Shown: positions 27,678-37,582, numbered from the stretch's first letter. The stretch is 64,000 nucleotides of DNA from Bacteroidales bacterium (GCA_022865305.1 JALHSP010000116.1:110469-174468), one strand, 5' to 3'. Notes: generated from the letters alone by a model not told the origin. Numbers and translations are program-made.

Positions 27678-27758
27678 TGTACTCACCCTCCTGACCTCCC
27701 TCTCTGATTCGTAAAGAGGGGGACATCCTGAGCGGAGCGAAGGAAGGGGGTGAGTACA
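27678..27758. repeat. Long interrupted palindrome (81 bp)
   Basis: TGTACTCACCC (27678-27688) and GGGTGAGTACA (27748-27758) are perfect inverted arms. Inside, CCTCTCT and AAGAGGG can form a second stem. The whole looks like a REP-like mobile hairpin in the gap between the M3 peptidase and PurL, and may also terminate transcription. Confidence 0.75.
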
Positions 27759-27795
27759 TGAGAAGGAGTTACACAGAGATTTCCGAAACAAATAT

Positions 27796-27803
27796 TATCT
27801 TTG
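27796..27803 (+). promoter_or_regulatory. Candidate -7 element TATCTTTG
   Basis: Matches TAnnTTTG, 67 nt before the PurL start. No clear -33 TTTG is visible at the ideal spacing. Confidence 0.4.
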
Positions 27804-27870
27804 CCGGATCTTTAACTAATTTTGTGATTAAATTTAAATTACTACTAATCAACATATTATCTCAATCATA

Positions 27871-30800
27871 ATGATTCTCTTCTTCAAAAGCTTCTCCAAA
27901 AATATTATTGCTGTTGATACAGATAATGAACTTAACAAAACAGACATTGAGAAGCTTATCTGGCTGTTTGGGAATGCCCGGTTAACCAGGAATAAGTGTA
28001 TAAATGACACTTATATTGGTCCGCGGAAAGAGATGATAACCCCATGGAGTACAAATGCGGTTGAGATTACACAGAATATGGGAATAAATGGTATTAAGAG
28101 GATCGAGGAGTTTTATCCCGTTACAGTAAAACATCCTGAATGGGATCCGATGCTGCAATTTTTATACAGAAGACTCGATCAGAATATCTTTAGAGTTGAT
28201 AAACTGCCTGAACCTGTATTAAATATTGAGGATATAAGGCAATATAATCTCCAGGAGGGGCTTGCTCTTAATGAAGAAGAGATACGCTATCTGGAAAAAC
28301 TAAGCAAGCTGTTAGGGAGAAAATTAACTGACAGTGAGGTATTCGGTTTCTCCCAGGTCAATTCAGAACATTGCCGTCATAAAATATTCAATGGAACTTT
28401 CATTATTGACGGAATTGAACAGGAGTCTACATTATTTCAACTGATAAAAAAGACAACAAGAATTAATCCGAACAAAGTAGTTTCGGCTTACAAAGATAAT
28501 TGCGCTTTTATACAAGGCCCGGTAATTGAACAATTTGCTCCGGCAACACAGGACAAACCTGACTATTTCAGGATTAAGAAATTTAAATCAGTCCTTTCAC
28601 TGAAAGCTGAAACACATAATTTTCCCACCACCGTCGAACCTTTTAACGGTGCATCCACCGGAACAGGTGGTGAGATAAGAGATCGTATTGCCGGAGGCAA
28701 AGGTGCATTCCCTGTTGCAGGAACAGCTGTCTATATGACATCTTATCCTCGTCCTGATGGTGATCGCCTATGGGAGAAAGCAACACAGCCAAGACCGTGG
28801 CTCTATAAGACACCTGAAGAAATTCTTATTAAAGCATCCAACGGAGCAAGCGACTTTGGCAATAAATTCGGACAACCCCTTATCTGTGGATCACTTTATA
28901 CATTCGAACATTTTGAAAAACTTTCCAGGTTAGGATATGATAAAGTAATAATGCTTGCGGGCGGAATTGGTATCGGAAAGAAAAAAGACAGTGAAAAGAA
29001 TATCCCCGTAAAAGGAGATCTTATTGTACTCCTGGGAGGTGATAATTACAGAATCGGAATGGGAGGAGGAGCTGTATCGTCAGTCGATACCGGGGAATTC
29101 AACAGTTCCATTGAATTAAATGCAGTACAGCGCGCAAATCCTGAGATGCAGAAAAGAGTCTATAATGCAATCAGGGCTTTAAGTGAGTCCGATAATAATC
29201 CAATAATATCAATTCATGATCACGGAGCCGGTGGACATCTTAATTGTCTCTCTGAACTTGTCGAAGCAACAGGAGGAGAAATTGATATCAGTAAGCTTCC
29301 CGTAGGTGATCCAACCCTATCAGCAAAAGAGCTGATTGGAAACGAATCACAGGAGCGCATAGGTCTGGTAATGAACAAGGTAACAATAGAGGAACTAAAG
29401 AGAATTGCTGAAAGGGAAAGAGCACCTCTATATGTTATTGGTGAAATTACAGGCAATCATCAATTTACATTTATCAATCCTGTTACCGGCGAAAAGCCCA
29501 TTGATATTCCTCTGGCATCCCTTTTCGGTAATCCGCCAAAGACTGTTATGAAGGATATAACAGCGGATAGAAGATACAGGGAAGTGGTATACAATCCCGG
29601 GAAAATTTATGAATATGCTGAACAGGTTCTTCAGATTGAAGAGGTTGCCTGCAAAGACTGGCTTACAAACAAGGTTGACAGGTCAGTGACCGGACGCATT
29701 GCCAAACAACAATGTGCCGGTCCATTGCAGTTGCCATTAAATAACCTGGGGGTTATTTCACTCGACTACCGTGGTAAATCCGGTATGGCAACTTCTATCG
29801 GACATGCACCAGCTGCCGGATTAATAGATCCTTCTGCAGGTTCAATACTCTCAATAGCTGAGGCACTGACAAATATTATCTGGGCTCCATTAACAGACAA
29901 GCTAAAAAGTGTCTCATTATCAGCAAACTGGATATGGCCGTGCAAAAATACAGGTGAGGATACAAGATTGTATGTAGCAGTAAAAGCTGCAAGCGAATTT
30001 GCTGCAGCTCTTGGCATAAATATTCCCACAGGAAAAGACAGCCTGTCGATGACCCAGAAATACAGCGATCAGGTTGTTTATTCTCCGGGAACAGTTATTA
30101 TTTCCGCATCAGGAGAGGTTAAAAATGTCAGGAAAATTATTGAGCCGGTTATTGTCAATGATCCTTTCACCTGTCTTCTTTATATTGACATGAGTCGTGA
30201 TACTCTCAAAACAGGAGGAAGTTCTTTTGCACAAATCATTAACAGAATTGGAAATGAGGTTCCGACAGTAAAAGATCCGTCTTATTTTGCTGAGGTCTTC
30301 AATATTGTTCAGGATCTGATAATGAAAAACAAAATACTGTCAGGCCATGATATTTCCGCAGGTGGAATGCTGACCACTCTTCTTGAAATGTGTTTCTCAA
30401 ATACTTCCGGAGGATTGACGGTTAATCTTACGGCACTTCAAGAAAGAGATATAATAAAACTGCTTTTCAGCCAGAACCCCGGATTAATAATCCAGGTAAA
30501 GGAAGAGGATGAGGTGGCCGAAATGCTTCTTGATAACGGAATTTCATATTTATCAATAGGACATCCGGTAAACGACAGGACTCTCTTTATTACAAATGAT
30601 GATCTCACCCTGAAATTTGATATTGATTATTTCAGGGACAAATGGTTTAAAACATCATACCTGCTTGATCGAAGGCAATGCGGACCAAAACTTGCGATGG
30701 AACGGTATAAAAAATACAGGAATCATGAACTGCATCTGAATCATGGTGATTTTACCGGTAATTTCAAATCACTCGGAATTTCCTCCGTCCGAAGAAAAGA

Positions 30801-31560
30801 ATCAGGCATCAGGGCTGCAATTATAAGAGAAAAAGGAGTAAATGGTGACAGGGAAATGGCACATGCCCTGTGGCTTGCAGGTTTCGACGTCAAGGATGTT
30901 CATATGACAGATCTGATATCAGGAAGAGAAAATCTGGAAGAAACAGGCATGATTGTTTTTGTCGGAGGATTTTCCAATTCTGATGTACTGGGTCCCGCAA
31001 AAGGATGGGCAGGTGCATTCAGATACAATGAAAAAGCAAGAATTGCACTTGGCAAATTCTATAAAAGATCAGATACACTTTCGCTTGGTGTCTGTAATGG
31101 CTGTCAGCTTATGGCAGAGCTGGGACTTATTTGCCCAAAGCATAAAAAAATGCCGAGATTGCTTCACAACAGGTCAATGAAATTTGAATCTGCGTTTGTC
31201 GGAGTTAAAATACTGCAGAATAATTCAGTTATGCTTGGCAATTTATCGGGAATGGAACTTGGTATCTGGGTGGCTCATGGTGAAGGCCAGTTCAGTTTAC
31301 CTTATCCTGAAAGCAGGTATCATATACCAATGAAATTTAGTCATCATACATATCCAGCAAATATGAATGGCTCTGATTTTGACGTCGCAGCTTTATGCTC
31401 TAATGATGGTCGCCATCTGGTCATGATGCCTCATATAGAACGTGCTTACTTCCCGTGGCAATGTGGCTATTACCCTTCCGGGAAAAAGGATGATGATGTA
31501 ACTCCATGGATAAAAGCTTTTATAAATGCCAGGAAATGGCTGGAAATAAAAAACCGCTGA
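27871..31560 (+). CDS. purL: Phosphoribosylformylglycinamidine synthase, large single-chain
   Basis: 1229-residue single-chain FGAM synthase, converting FGAR plus glutamine and ATP to FGAM in purine synthesis. Order: N-terminal PurS-like part, a linker, the first AIR-synthase-related half with SQVNSEHCRHKIFNG (about 165-180) and LKAETHNFPTTVEPFNGASTG (about 248), the second half, and a C-terminal glutamine amidotransferase domain with SLGVCNGCQLMAELG (nucleophile Cys near 1076) and a catalytic His/Glu in LVMMPHIERAYFPWQ. This is the proteobacterial/Bacteroidota long form. It is monocistronic, with a candidate promoter upstream and a terminator at the stop. Confidence 0.96.
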   Translation: MILFFKSFSKNIIAVDTDNELNKTDIEKLIWLFGNARLTRNKCINDTYIGPRKEMITPWSTNAVEITQNMGINGIKRIEEFYPVTVKHPEWDPMLQFLYRRLDQNIFRVDKLPEPVLNIEDIRQYNLQEGLALNEEEIRYLEKLSKLLGRKLTDSEVFGFSQVNSEHCRHKIFNGTFIIDGIEQESTLFQLIKKTTRINPNKVVSAYKDNCAFIQGPVIEQFAPATQDKPDYFRIKKFKSVLSLKAETHNFPTTVEPFNGASTGTGGEIRDRIAGGKGAFPVAGTAVYMTSYPRPDGDRLWEKATQPRPWLYKTPEEILIKASNGASDFGNKFGQPLICGSLYTFEHFEKLSRLGYDKVIMLAGGIGIGKKKDSEKNIPVKGDLIVLLGGDNYRIGMGGGAVSSVDTGEFNSSIELNAVQRANPEMQKRVYNAIRALSESDNNPIISIHDHGAGGHLNCLSELVEATGGEIDISKLPVGDPTLSAKELIGNESQERIGLVMNKVTIEELKRIAERERAPLYVIGEITGNHQFTFINPVTGEKPIDIPLASLFGNPPKTVMKDITADRRYREVVYNPGKIYEYAEQVLQIEEVACKDWLTNKVDRSVTGRIAKQQCAGPLQLPLNNLGVISLDYRGKSGMATSIGHAPAAGLIDPSAGSILSIAEALTNIIWAPLTDKLKSVSLSANWIWPCKNTGEDTRLYVAVKAASEFAAALGINIPTGKDSLSMTQKYSDQVVYSPGTVIISASGEVKNVRKIIEPVIVNDPFTCLLYIDMSRDTLKTGGSSFAQIINRIGNEVPTVKDPSYFAEVFNIVQDLIMKNKILSGHDISAGGMLTTLLEMCFSNTSGGLTVNLTALQERDIIKLLFSQNPGLIIQVKEEDEVAEMLLDNGISYLSIGHPVNDRTLFITNDDLTLKFDIDYFRDKWFKTSYLLDRRQCGPKLAMERYKKYRNHELHLNHGDFTGNFKSLGISSVRRKESGIRAAIIREKGVNGDREMAHALWLAGFDVKDVHMTDLISGRENLEETGMIVFVGGFSNSDVLGPAKGWAGAFRYNEKARIALGKFYKRSDTLSLGVCNGCQLMAELGLICPKHKKMPRLLHNRSMKFESAFVGVKILQNNSVMLGNLSGMELGIWVAHGEGQFSLPYPESRYHIPMKFSHHTYPANMNGSDFDVAALCSNDGRHLVMMPHIERAYFPWQCGYYPSGKKDDDVTPWIKAFINARKWLEIKNR

Positions 31561-31580
31561 CTTTTCAGAAAACGGTTTTT
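31548..31580 (+). terminator. Terminator of purL
   Basis: AAAAACCG (31549-31556) pairs with CGGTTTTT (31573-31580) over a loop that includes the stop codon; the T-run is part of the stem. Confidence 0.65.
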
Positions 31581-31636
31581 ATAGGTTTTGGTACACTATC
31601 TTTCTCTTAATGATCTTTCCCTGTCATCAACTGGTG

Positions 31637-32188
31637 TTAACGTTTTATCGGAGTAAAAGAAACCGATAGAAGTTTTGTAATATCTGCACCTGATGATTCT
31701 CCAGCATTATAATCCTTCGGAAAGATTTTTTCACTTATTACCTGGATATTATACACTCCCGTATCCTGTATATACATTGAACCCAAAAATGAATCTGCTT
31801 TAAAATAAGGATAGCTTACATCATTTGAGTTCTGTATTATTTTATCACATAAAGGATGGGCAATCAGCCTGGTGTCATGAACGCTGACCAGAACTTTATT
31901 ATTGTAATGAAGATTGGTTGTATCTTTTGTTGCACTTGACAGCCATACATTATAACGACCTGATTTTGAAACCACAACATTCCACTCTGCTGTATTACTG
32001 GATGGATTTACCATATCGCTGTAACAATCAGCCTTTTCAAGCTTTAATGAAATAGTGCCGTCAGCCTGCTGTAATATTTTGTCAGAAGCCCTTCTGTTTT
32101 CAACTCCAGTTTTCTCGTTAAAACTACTGCATGAACTTATTAAACCCATACCTGTAATTGCCATCCACAAAAATATTGTTCTTCTCAT
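31637..32188 (-). CDS. Lipoprotein of unknown function, beta-sandwich-like
   Basis: 183-residue lipoprotein: MRRTIFLWMAITGMGLISSC has a lipobox (ISSC). The mature part is beta-rich, with the phrase TAEWNVVVSKSGRYNVWLSS near 66-85 and GSMYIQDTGVYNIQVISEKI near 135-155. This recalls the ligand-binding sandwich modules that accompany glycosidases in Bacteroidota, but I would not name a family. It is convergent with purL and about 160 nt downstream of the Hdr-like operon's last gene on the same strand, perhaps unrelated to it. Confidence 0.6.
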   Translation of the reverse strand: MRRTIFLWMAITGMGLISSCSSFNEKTGVENRRASDKILQQADGTISLKLEKADCYSDMVNPSSNTAEWNVVVSKSGRYNVWLSSATKDTTNLHYNNKVLVSVHDTRLIAHPLCDKIIQNSNDVSYPYFKADSFLGSMYIQDTGVYNIQVISEKIFPKDYNAGESSGADITKLLSVSFTPIKR

Positions 32189-32352
32189 TTTTAGTTTTAA
32201 AATTTTAATCTAGTTAATGTCTTATTAACGTAACAAAAATCGTTCCATTGTATAAATTAAAAGAATTCGCAAAATAAATTCAAATAATTCAACAATGCAA
32301 GTTTACTGAAGAGTCAAAGTAATATTCTTTTAATGAAGATTAAATGAAATCA

Positions 32353-34251
32353 TTATGCATTTGCAGGTTCTTTCACCGAGAAGGTCTTTTCAGGTATCTT
32401 TTTTCCGGACTTTGGTAAAGCGATGGCTTCCGCTACTATCTCTGAAATATCAGCTACTTTAGTTTTAGTAGCAGCCGCGAATGTTTTCTTGCATAAAGGA
32501 CATGAGGTTGCAAGTATATCAGGATTTCCCTTTGTCAGTTCCAAAACCGCATCATGCGCTATCTTTGATTTCTTCTGATAGCTGATCTTCATATTCCCCA
32601 GGCTCCCTCCGCAGCATAACGAATTTTCGTCATCAAAATCCGTTTTCTGAAGACGAGCAACATATCTCAGAACCTCTTTAGGTTCACTATAAACGCCTGA
32701 GCCTCTTCCAAGTTCACATGGTGTGTGATATACGACATTCCTGCGCAGGAAATTCAGTTTCAGGGAACCATCTTCTATAAGCATTTTGATAAACTGGGTA
32801 TGATGAAGCACCTCCACATCGAGATAATAGCTTTCCTTGAAAATCTTGTAGCATATCGGACATGATGTAACAAGGGTATGTGCCCCGGATTTCCAGATCA
32901 ATTGTGAATTATAATTAATAAGTTCCCGTGCTTCCTTATCCTGACCTGCAAGCATCAGCGGACGCCCGCAGCAGACGCCCCCGTTTTCATCAATAAAATT
33001 ATATCTGACACCTGATGCATTAAGTATTTTGACCATAGAATTTTTTATAGCCGGTGTCAGATGAGTCATACAACCGGCAAAATACAAAACATCAGTTTTT
33101 TCGGGTTCAGCCACAGGAAGCCAGTCGTAAGCTGGTTGTCCGTTAGATTTTGCCGGAACTATTTTTTGCCTGTCAGGGAAATATTTCTTCAGGATATTTT
33201 TTTCAACACCAATTGTTCCTCCAGCTCTTCTGTTGATCATTCTAATAGGTGTAAGCTCGATACCAACCGGACATTTTTCGTCACATCTGCTGCACATAAG
33301 GCAGTTATTTGCAATATCTCTAACATTTTCATTATTGCGGATACCTTTAAGCAGGTAAGCTGACTGAATATTTGTTATACCGGCAGAAAAGTTCAGCTGG
33401 CAGGCATCAATGCAGATCCCGCATGAAGAACACGAATACGTCTGGATCTCTTTGAATGCGCCAGATTGATCGCCTGTTTTAATTCCCGAATTTCTTGCAA
33501 ATATCAGGAAGAGCTCAGTCGGTATGTGCATATACCTGGTGAGAGGCAGCAGTATAAAGAAAGTACCAAGAGAAAGAGAGTAGAGCCACCAGAAGGGGTA
33601 AGCCAGCTGATGAACCGGAAGGAATGAAGCAAGAAGCGAACCCAGCGATCCCGTCAGAAAGCTGCCTGTTTCATATGCACCGCTTGTCAGGCTTTCAGCA
33701 ATAAGCCTGCTTGGAAAAATCAGCCATAATGATGTCAATGCGACTTTGTCAAGAGGTTTAAGCCGCGTAGTTTTCTTCATCCCGACAACTTTTGAAGAGA
33801 ATCTTTTTATAATGGCTAAAAGCAAACCAGATAGAATAAATGCAAGCAGAAAATCCATCCAGAAAGAATAGACAGCTTCAAATCCAAACCTGCCATGATC
33901 GGGATTAAAGAACTTGAAAAATATAGCCTTATATGGTGCATTAAGATGTTTTTCTCCAAAGAAGTCGGCTTCAATAGTGCCAAAAAGAATAAGAAGGAAC
34001 CATCCGAATGCCAGGCTCATATGCATATACCCAAGACGGAAATTAGCTTTAAGTATTTTCCTGTGAATCAGACTCTCGAGAAATATTTCCCTGATACTTT
34101 GACCGAATGACCTTCCGAAAAATCCCCGCTGAAGCCTGAGCTTGTCCGGCCGGGAAAGGTCCATAAACCACCTGACGCTTCTGGCTACTGCATAAAGAAG
34201 TATGAAGTAGAGTCCTATATTAAATGGTATGACAAACAGATCAAACTGCAT
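32353..34251 (-). CDS. Membrane HdrED-like / FadF-type Fe-S oxidoreductase
   Basis: 632-residue fusion. Residues 1-250 hold about six membrane helices with several His (HMSLAFG near 77, HQLAYPF near 214), resembling the heme b HdrE/NarI domain. Two 4Fe-4S motifs follow (CSSCGICIDAC 274-284; CLMCSRCDEKCPVG 317-330). Two CCG domains of the HdrD type come next (GCMTHL 394, VCCGR 427-429, CPIC 464-467; PCELGRG 512, LCCGGS 546-548, CPLC 584-587). This architecture matches membrane HdrD-like proteins and the FadF/EMO family that pass electrons to menaquinone. It overlaps the upstream HdrC gene by 11 nt as the last member of the operon. Substrate side unknown. Confidence 0.85.
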   Translation of the reverse strand: MQFDLFVIPFNIGLYFILLYAVARSVRWFMDLSRPDKLRLQRGFFGRSFGQSIREIFLESLIHRKILKANFRLGYMHMSLAFGWFLLILFGTIEADFFGEKHLNAPYKAIFFKFFNPDHGRFGFEAVYSFWMDFLLAFILSGLLLAIIKRFSSKVVGMKKTTRLKPLDKVALTSLWLIFPSRLIAESLTSGAYETGSFLTGSLGSLLASFLPVHQLAYPFWWLYSLSLGTFFILLPLTRYMHIPTELFLIFARNSGIKTGDQSGAFKEIQTYSCSSCGICIDACQLNFSAGITNIQSAYLLKGIRNNENVRDIANNCLMCSRCDEKCPVGIELTPIRMINRRAGGTIGVEKNILKKYFPDRQKIVPAKSNGQPAYDWLPVAEPEKTDVLYFAGCMTHLTPAIKNSMVKILNASGVRYNFIDENGGVCCGRPLMLAGQDKEARELINYNSQLIWKSGAHTLVTSCPICYKIFKESYYLDVEVLHHTQFIKMLIEDGSLKLNFLRRNVVYHTPCELGRGSGVYSEPKEVLRYVARLQKTDFDDENSLCCGGSLGNMKISYQKKSKIAHDAVLELTKGNPDILATSCPLCKKTFAAATKTKVADISEIVAEAIALPKSGKKIPEKTFSVKEPANA

Positions 34252-34585
34252 TTTTTACTTCCTTTTGAAAAGCCTCCCGTGCAAGAGTTACGACATTTCG
34301 GGTGTTAACTCCGCGTGGACAAACAAGTGTGCATTTTCCGCAGAGCATACACTTTTTTATATTTTCACGTACCTGGTCATTTTCCCCTCGTTTAATCAGA
34401 ATCTGGAGTTCCCTCAGGCTGAATCTTGTGAAATTACCTGTAGTACAGGTTGCCGAGCAGCAGCCGCATTCAATACACAGCCTGAAACTTGTTTCCCGTT
34501 CAAAGATATATTCGGCTATATGCCTGTTGTTGGCATCATAATCTATCTGACGCCCTTTTGATATCGTAAATCCGAATTTATCCAT
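34241..34585 (-). CDS. HdrC-like 4Fe-4S protein (second copy)
   Basis: 114-residue iron-sulfur protein with two 4Fe-4S motifs, CIECGCCSATC (about 38-48) and CMLCGKCTLVCPRG (about 81-94), the normal HdrC arrangement and size. It starts 1 nt into the HdrA stop and overlaps the membrane HdrED gene by 11 nt, placing it as the electron link between the flavoprotein and the membrane subunit. It differs from the first HdrC of the operon in being shorter and lacking the long C-terminal part. Confidence 0.87.
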   Translation of the reverse strand: MDKFGFTISKGRQIDYDANNRHIAEYIFERETSFRLCIECGCCSATCTTGNFTRFSLRELQILIKRGENDQVRENIKKCMLCGKCTLVCPRGVNTRNVVTLAREAFQKEVKNAV

Positions 34586-35613
34586 TAATCGTTTAAATTC
34601 TTAAAGTAATCTTTTACATCAGCGACTGCTGCCCGTGCATGCGATATTGTTTCAGTGATATTCATCGGCATCGTGCAAGTTCCGGCATAAAAGATCCCCT
34701 TAATATTACTTATATTACTTCCAAAATGATGATCGGCAGTTGAAAAAAACCTGTTTTCCCCTGTATTTAAACCTGATGATACTGCAATTTCCTTACCTCC
34801 TTCTGACATTTCCATTCCCGCCATTAAAACAAGCATATCAAGTTCCATTTTCAATGGCCGGCCGGCAAGAGTATCTTCAGCTTTTATTATCAACTTATGA
34901 TTTATTGATTCACTGACTTCGGATACTTTTCCCCTGACGAAGTTCACCCCCCATTCTTCCTGGGCTTCGCGGTAAAGTTCCTCGTAATGGGCTCCACCCA
35001 TTCTCATATCCATATAAAAGCAAAAGACTTTTGATTCAGACAGATGTTCCCTTATTTCAATTGCCTGTTTCACAGCAGTAACGCAACAAAGTTTGGAGCA
35101 ATACAGGTTTCCCACTTTCTCATCACGTGAGCCGACACAATGAACCATGCCTATTTTCTCAGGAATATCTCCGGATAGCTTTTTCACCTCTCCTTTTCTG
35201 AACATTACTTCCAGGTCAGACGACGTAATTACATTATCATAAATACCGTAACCGTATTCTTCTTTCCTGGAACTTTTAAATAAATCGAATCCTGTCGCAA
35301 TAACTACGGCATCTGCAGACATTTCAGTACCTTCCCTGGTTAAAATAGAAAAGTTGCTTTTGTTGCTTATTATTTTTTCGATTGTTGTTCCGGCAATGAC
35401 TTTTATTCCATTGCTAAGTACAAGCTTGTCAAGGTAGTTTTTTACTTCAGAGCTGCTTCTTCTGTCAGGGAAAAGCTTGTACCAATTGTTCAGGTGACCT
35501 CCTGTATTTTGGTCTTTCTCAACTAGACTTACGTTATAACCGGCTTTTGAAAGTTGTCCTGCAGCTTCCATACCAGCCACACCCCCACCGATTACTACAA
35601 CGTGCTTATTCAT
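34585..35613 (-). CDS. HdrA-like FAD protein, short form
   Basis: 342-residue flavoprotein. FAD-binding motif VVVIGGGVAGMEAAGQLSKAG at 5-25. The HdrA-specific Cys set is present: Cys159 in HCVGSRD, then Cys172, Cys176 and Cys177 in YCSKLCCVTAVKQAIEI, ligands of its unusual 4Fe-4S cluster. A second FAD segment is FYAGTCTMPMNITETISHARAA near 312-333. Archaeal HdrA is about twice as long, with extra ferredoxin domains absent here; the size fits bacterial HdrA/QmoA-like proteins. It is the central flavin subunit of a soluble Hdr-type complex. Six bases separate it from hdrB upstream. Confidence 0.85.
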   Translation of the reverse strand: MNKHVVVIGGGVAGMEAAGQLSKAGYNVSLVEKDQNTGGHLNNWYKLFPDRRSSSEVKNYLDKLVLSNGIKVIAGTTIEKIISNKSNFSILTREGTEMSADAVVIATGFDLFKSSRKEEYGYGIYDNVITSSDLEVMFRKGEVKKLSGDIPEKIGMVHCVGSRDEKVGNLYCSKLCCVTAVKQAIEIREHLSESKVFCFYMDMRMGGAHYEELYREAQEEWGVNFVRGKVSEVSESINHKLIIKAEDTLAGRPLKMELDMLVLMAGMEMSEGGKEIAVSSGLNTGENRFFSTADHHFGSNISNIKGIFYAGTCTMPMNITETISHARAAVADVKDYFKNLND

Positions 35614-35619
35614 TAATTA

Positions 35620-36682
35620 TCAGACATTTAACATACTGTGAGTATTGACTTTTGTCACTATTCCATTAATTTCATATTTCCTCTCCGGGTCATATTCAAT
35701 CCCTATTTTCTCAAGTACCGGTTCACAGTCGGTCTGGTGCATCTGCAATCCCAGATCCCATGGATCATAGCCCAGGACAAGCCCGGCCACTTCTTCATAT
35801 GTGAATACCGGAATACCTTCACCATCCCTGCCATATCTTTTGCCTTCCATTTCGTTAATCACGTATTGCCATCTGTCAAGAAACATTGGACATCCGGGAC
35901 AGTTAGTGATAATCATATCTGGTTTAAAGGGTTGCATTGATTCAAACTTTTCTTTCGAGCAGGCTATTGAAAAACCCCTGTTTGCCTGAACCAGGTATTG
36001 TCTGAAGCCAAAACCGCAGCAATGCCTTCGTTCAGGATAGTCAACCACCTCTCCTCCCCAATTCTTCAACCATTCCAGCAAGAACATAAGGATATTCAGC
36101 TCCGCCAACACCCTTTGAAGGAAACATTTTGGCATAATGGCATCCTATATGATCCACAACCTTCAGTGGCTCTCCGGTGTTTTTATTTATTAATCTATAT
36201 TTTGCTTTTGCAGCAATCTCTTTCCTGAATTTATAGATGATATCACTTGCATGAGCGAGATTATCAGGAATATCAAATTCCCTTCCGGTGGCTTTTCTAA
36301 GCTGTACCCTTACTTTATCCTCAACTTCCGGAAAATGATGCCACGTTTCAAGGATTTCAGTATAAAGTCCAAATGAAGTAATACAGGAAGGAACATAGTT
36401 TTTATATCCGGCTTCAGTCATTAATGCAAACTGTCTGGCAACAACCGTCATTGCTGTTTCGACCGGAACAACATCTCCATGGTATCCAATGCCGGAACAA
36501 GTAGTATGACATGGATGTTCGTAAACATCCTTCCCAAGTTCCTCCCTCATTATCCGCAGGAAAGCAACCTCAGATCCCGGGAAAAAATTCTGCCTTATAC
36601 AGCTTCTTACATAAAAGTACCTGTCATCAGCTATCTCTTTCTGATATTCACTCCATATTGCCTTTTTTCCTTCAATTTTCAT
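35620..36682 (-). pseudogene. HdrB-like CCG-domain subunit, split by an apparent 1-nt frameshift
   Basis: Two overlapping frames together make one HdrB-like protein of about 353 residues. The first (from ATG at 36682 to a stop at 36041) has a degenerate CCG domain (HPCHTTCSGIGYH) and the opening GCHYAK of the second. The other frame continues with EVVDYPERRHCCGFGF and NCPGCPMF, the remaining cluster ligands. Reading EELG directly into GEVVDYPE requires removing one G from the GGGG run at complement 36056-36059. Either a real mutation or an assembly error. Flanking genes in the operon are intact, which favours error or a recent event. HdrB would reduce the substrate disulfide. Confidence 0.85.
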
Positions 36683-36687
36683 TTTGG

Positions 36688-37380
36688 TTATTTCTTAGTA
36701 TGAGAACCGTTATTTGTTTTGTAAATATGTCTGAAATATTCATTATCAGTGGTTTCATCAAATTCTAGATTTAATTCTTTAGCCTTATTCTTTGAAGAAG
36801 ACTCGATCTTTTCATATCGTTTTAAGGCTCCGGTCACTTCGAAAATCTTCCTTAATTCATCAAGTGATTCCTCTGGGATTTTTCTTAAGATTCCCGGACC
36901 TTCTCCTTTATAATTTCCTCCAAGCCGGTTCACAAGATCTTTTCGGTTTTCATAAACCCATTCCCAGTTTGGTCCTTGTTCAGGGTGAAGAGAAGGTGTC
37001 AACATATCTATATAAACACAATATCCGGTATTGAGAATAGATTCCCCGACTGTTCTTTTTATTGCCAGCTGCTGTCTCCCTTTCTCTGATTCTACAAAAA
37101 AGCCAAGATCCTGTGATAATCCGCGTAGCGCCATTATTACCAATCCTGGTGCATTACCTCGCGGGCAACGTGTTTTACACGACATGCACTCTCCGCAATA
37201 CCAGATAGCTTCAGACTTAAGCAGCTTTTCAATTTCATTATTATCACCTGATTGCACGATATCCACAATCTGACGGGGATCATAGTTATAAAATTCTGCA
37301 GCAGGACAGATGGCAGTACATACACCGCAATTCATACAGGCATTCAAACCTTCCTCAAACCTGATATCCTGCAACAGCAT
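36688..37380 (-). CDS. HdrC-like 4Fe-4S protein (first copy)
   Basis: About 230 residues from ATG at 37380 (MLLQDIRFEEG). An in-frame GTG at 37413 and a TTG at 37458 would extend it and are less likely. Two 4Fe-4S motifs: CMNCGVCTAICPA and CGECMSCKTRCPRG. The C-terminal half is longer than usual for HdrC and carries no extra Cys motif. It is the first gene of the Hdr-like operon, with the hdrB start 5 nt after its stop. An IS66 element inserted about 250 nt upstream may have altered its promoter. Confidence 0.82.
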   Translation of the reverse strand: MLLQDIRFEEGLNACMNCGVCTAICPAAEFYNYDPRQIVDIVQSGDNNEIEKLLKSEAIWYCGECMSCKTRCPRGNAPGLVIMALRGLSQDLGFFVESEKGRQQLAIKRTVGESILNTGYCVYIDMLTPSLHPEQGPNWEWVYENRKDLVNRLGGNYKGEGPGILRKIPEESLDELRKIFEVTGALKRYEKIESSSKNKAKELNLEFDETTDNEYFRHIYKTNNGSHTKK

Positions 37381-37521
37381 GTTGTAGTAATTTACTTTCT
37401 CCTGTACTTTCACTTTGTTTAGTGTTAAATAATTAACAACAAAAGTAAGCTGAATCAACTGAAAAGGTAAGACACTTAAAGCCTATTTTGAAAGTGGTAT
37501 TTATACCTATATTGAAGATAC

Positions 37522-37582
37522 AAAGGCACAGGGGCGTAAAGGCGCAAGGGCAAAAATTCCCCCTTTGAAGTAAGCCCGGGGG
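37522..37582. repeat. Degenerate octamer repeats and a G/C hairpin
   Basis: Four octamers of the form RRAGGCRY lie at 37522-37553. They are followed by CCCCC (37559-37563) pairing with GGGGG (37578-37582) over a 14-nt loop. The rest of the gap from 37381 to the IS end holds no gene that I can see. Confidence 0.6.

Noticed and set aside
36041..36135. Programmed -1 or +1 frameshift in hdrB
   Set aside because: No slippery heptamer, downstream pseudoknot or SD-like element is visible; a homopolymer indel explains it more simply.
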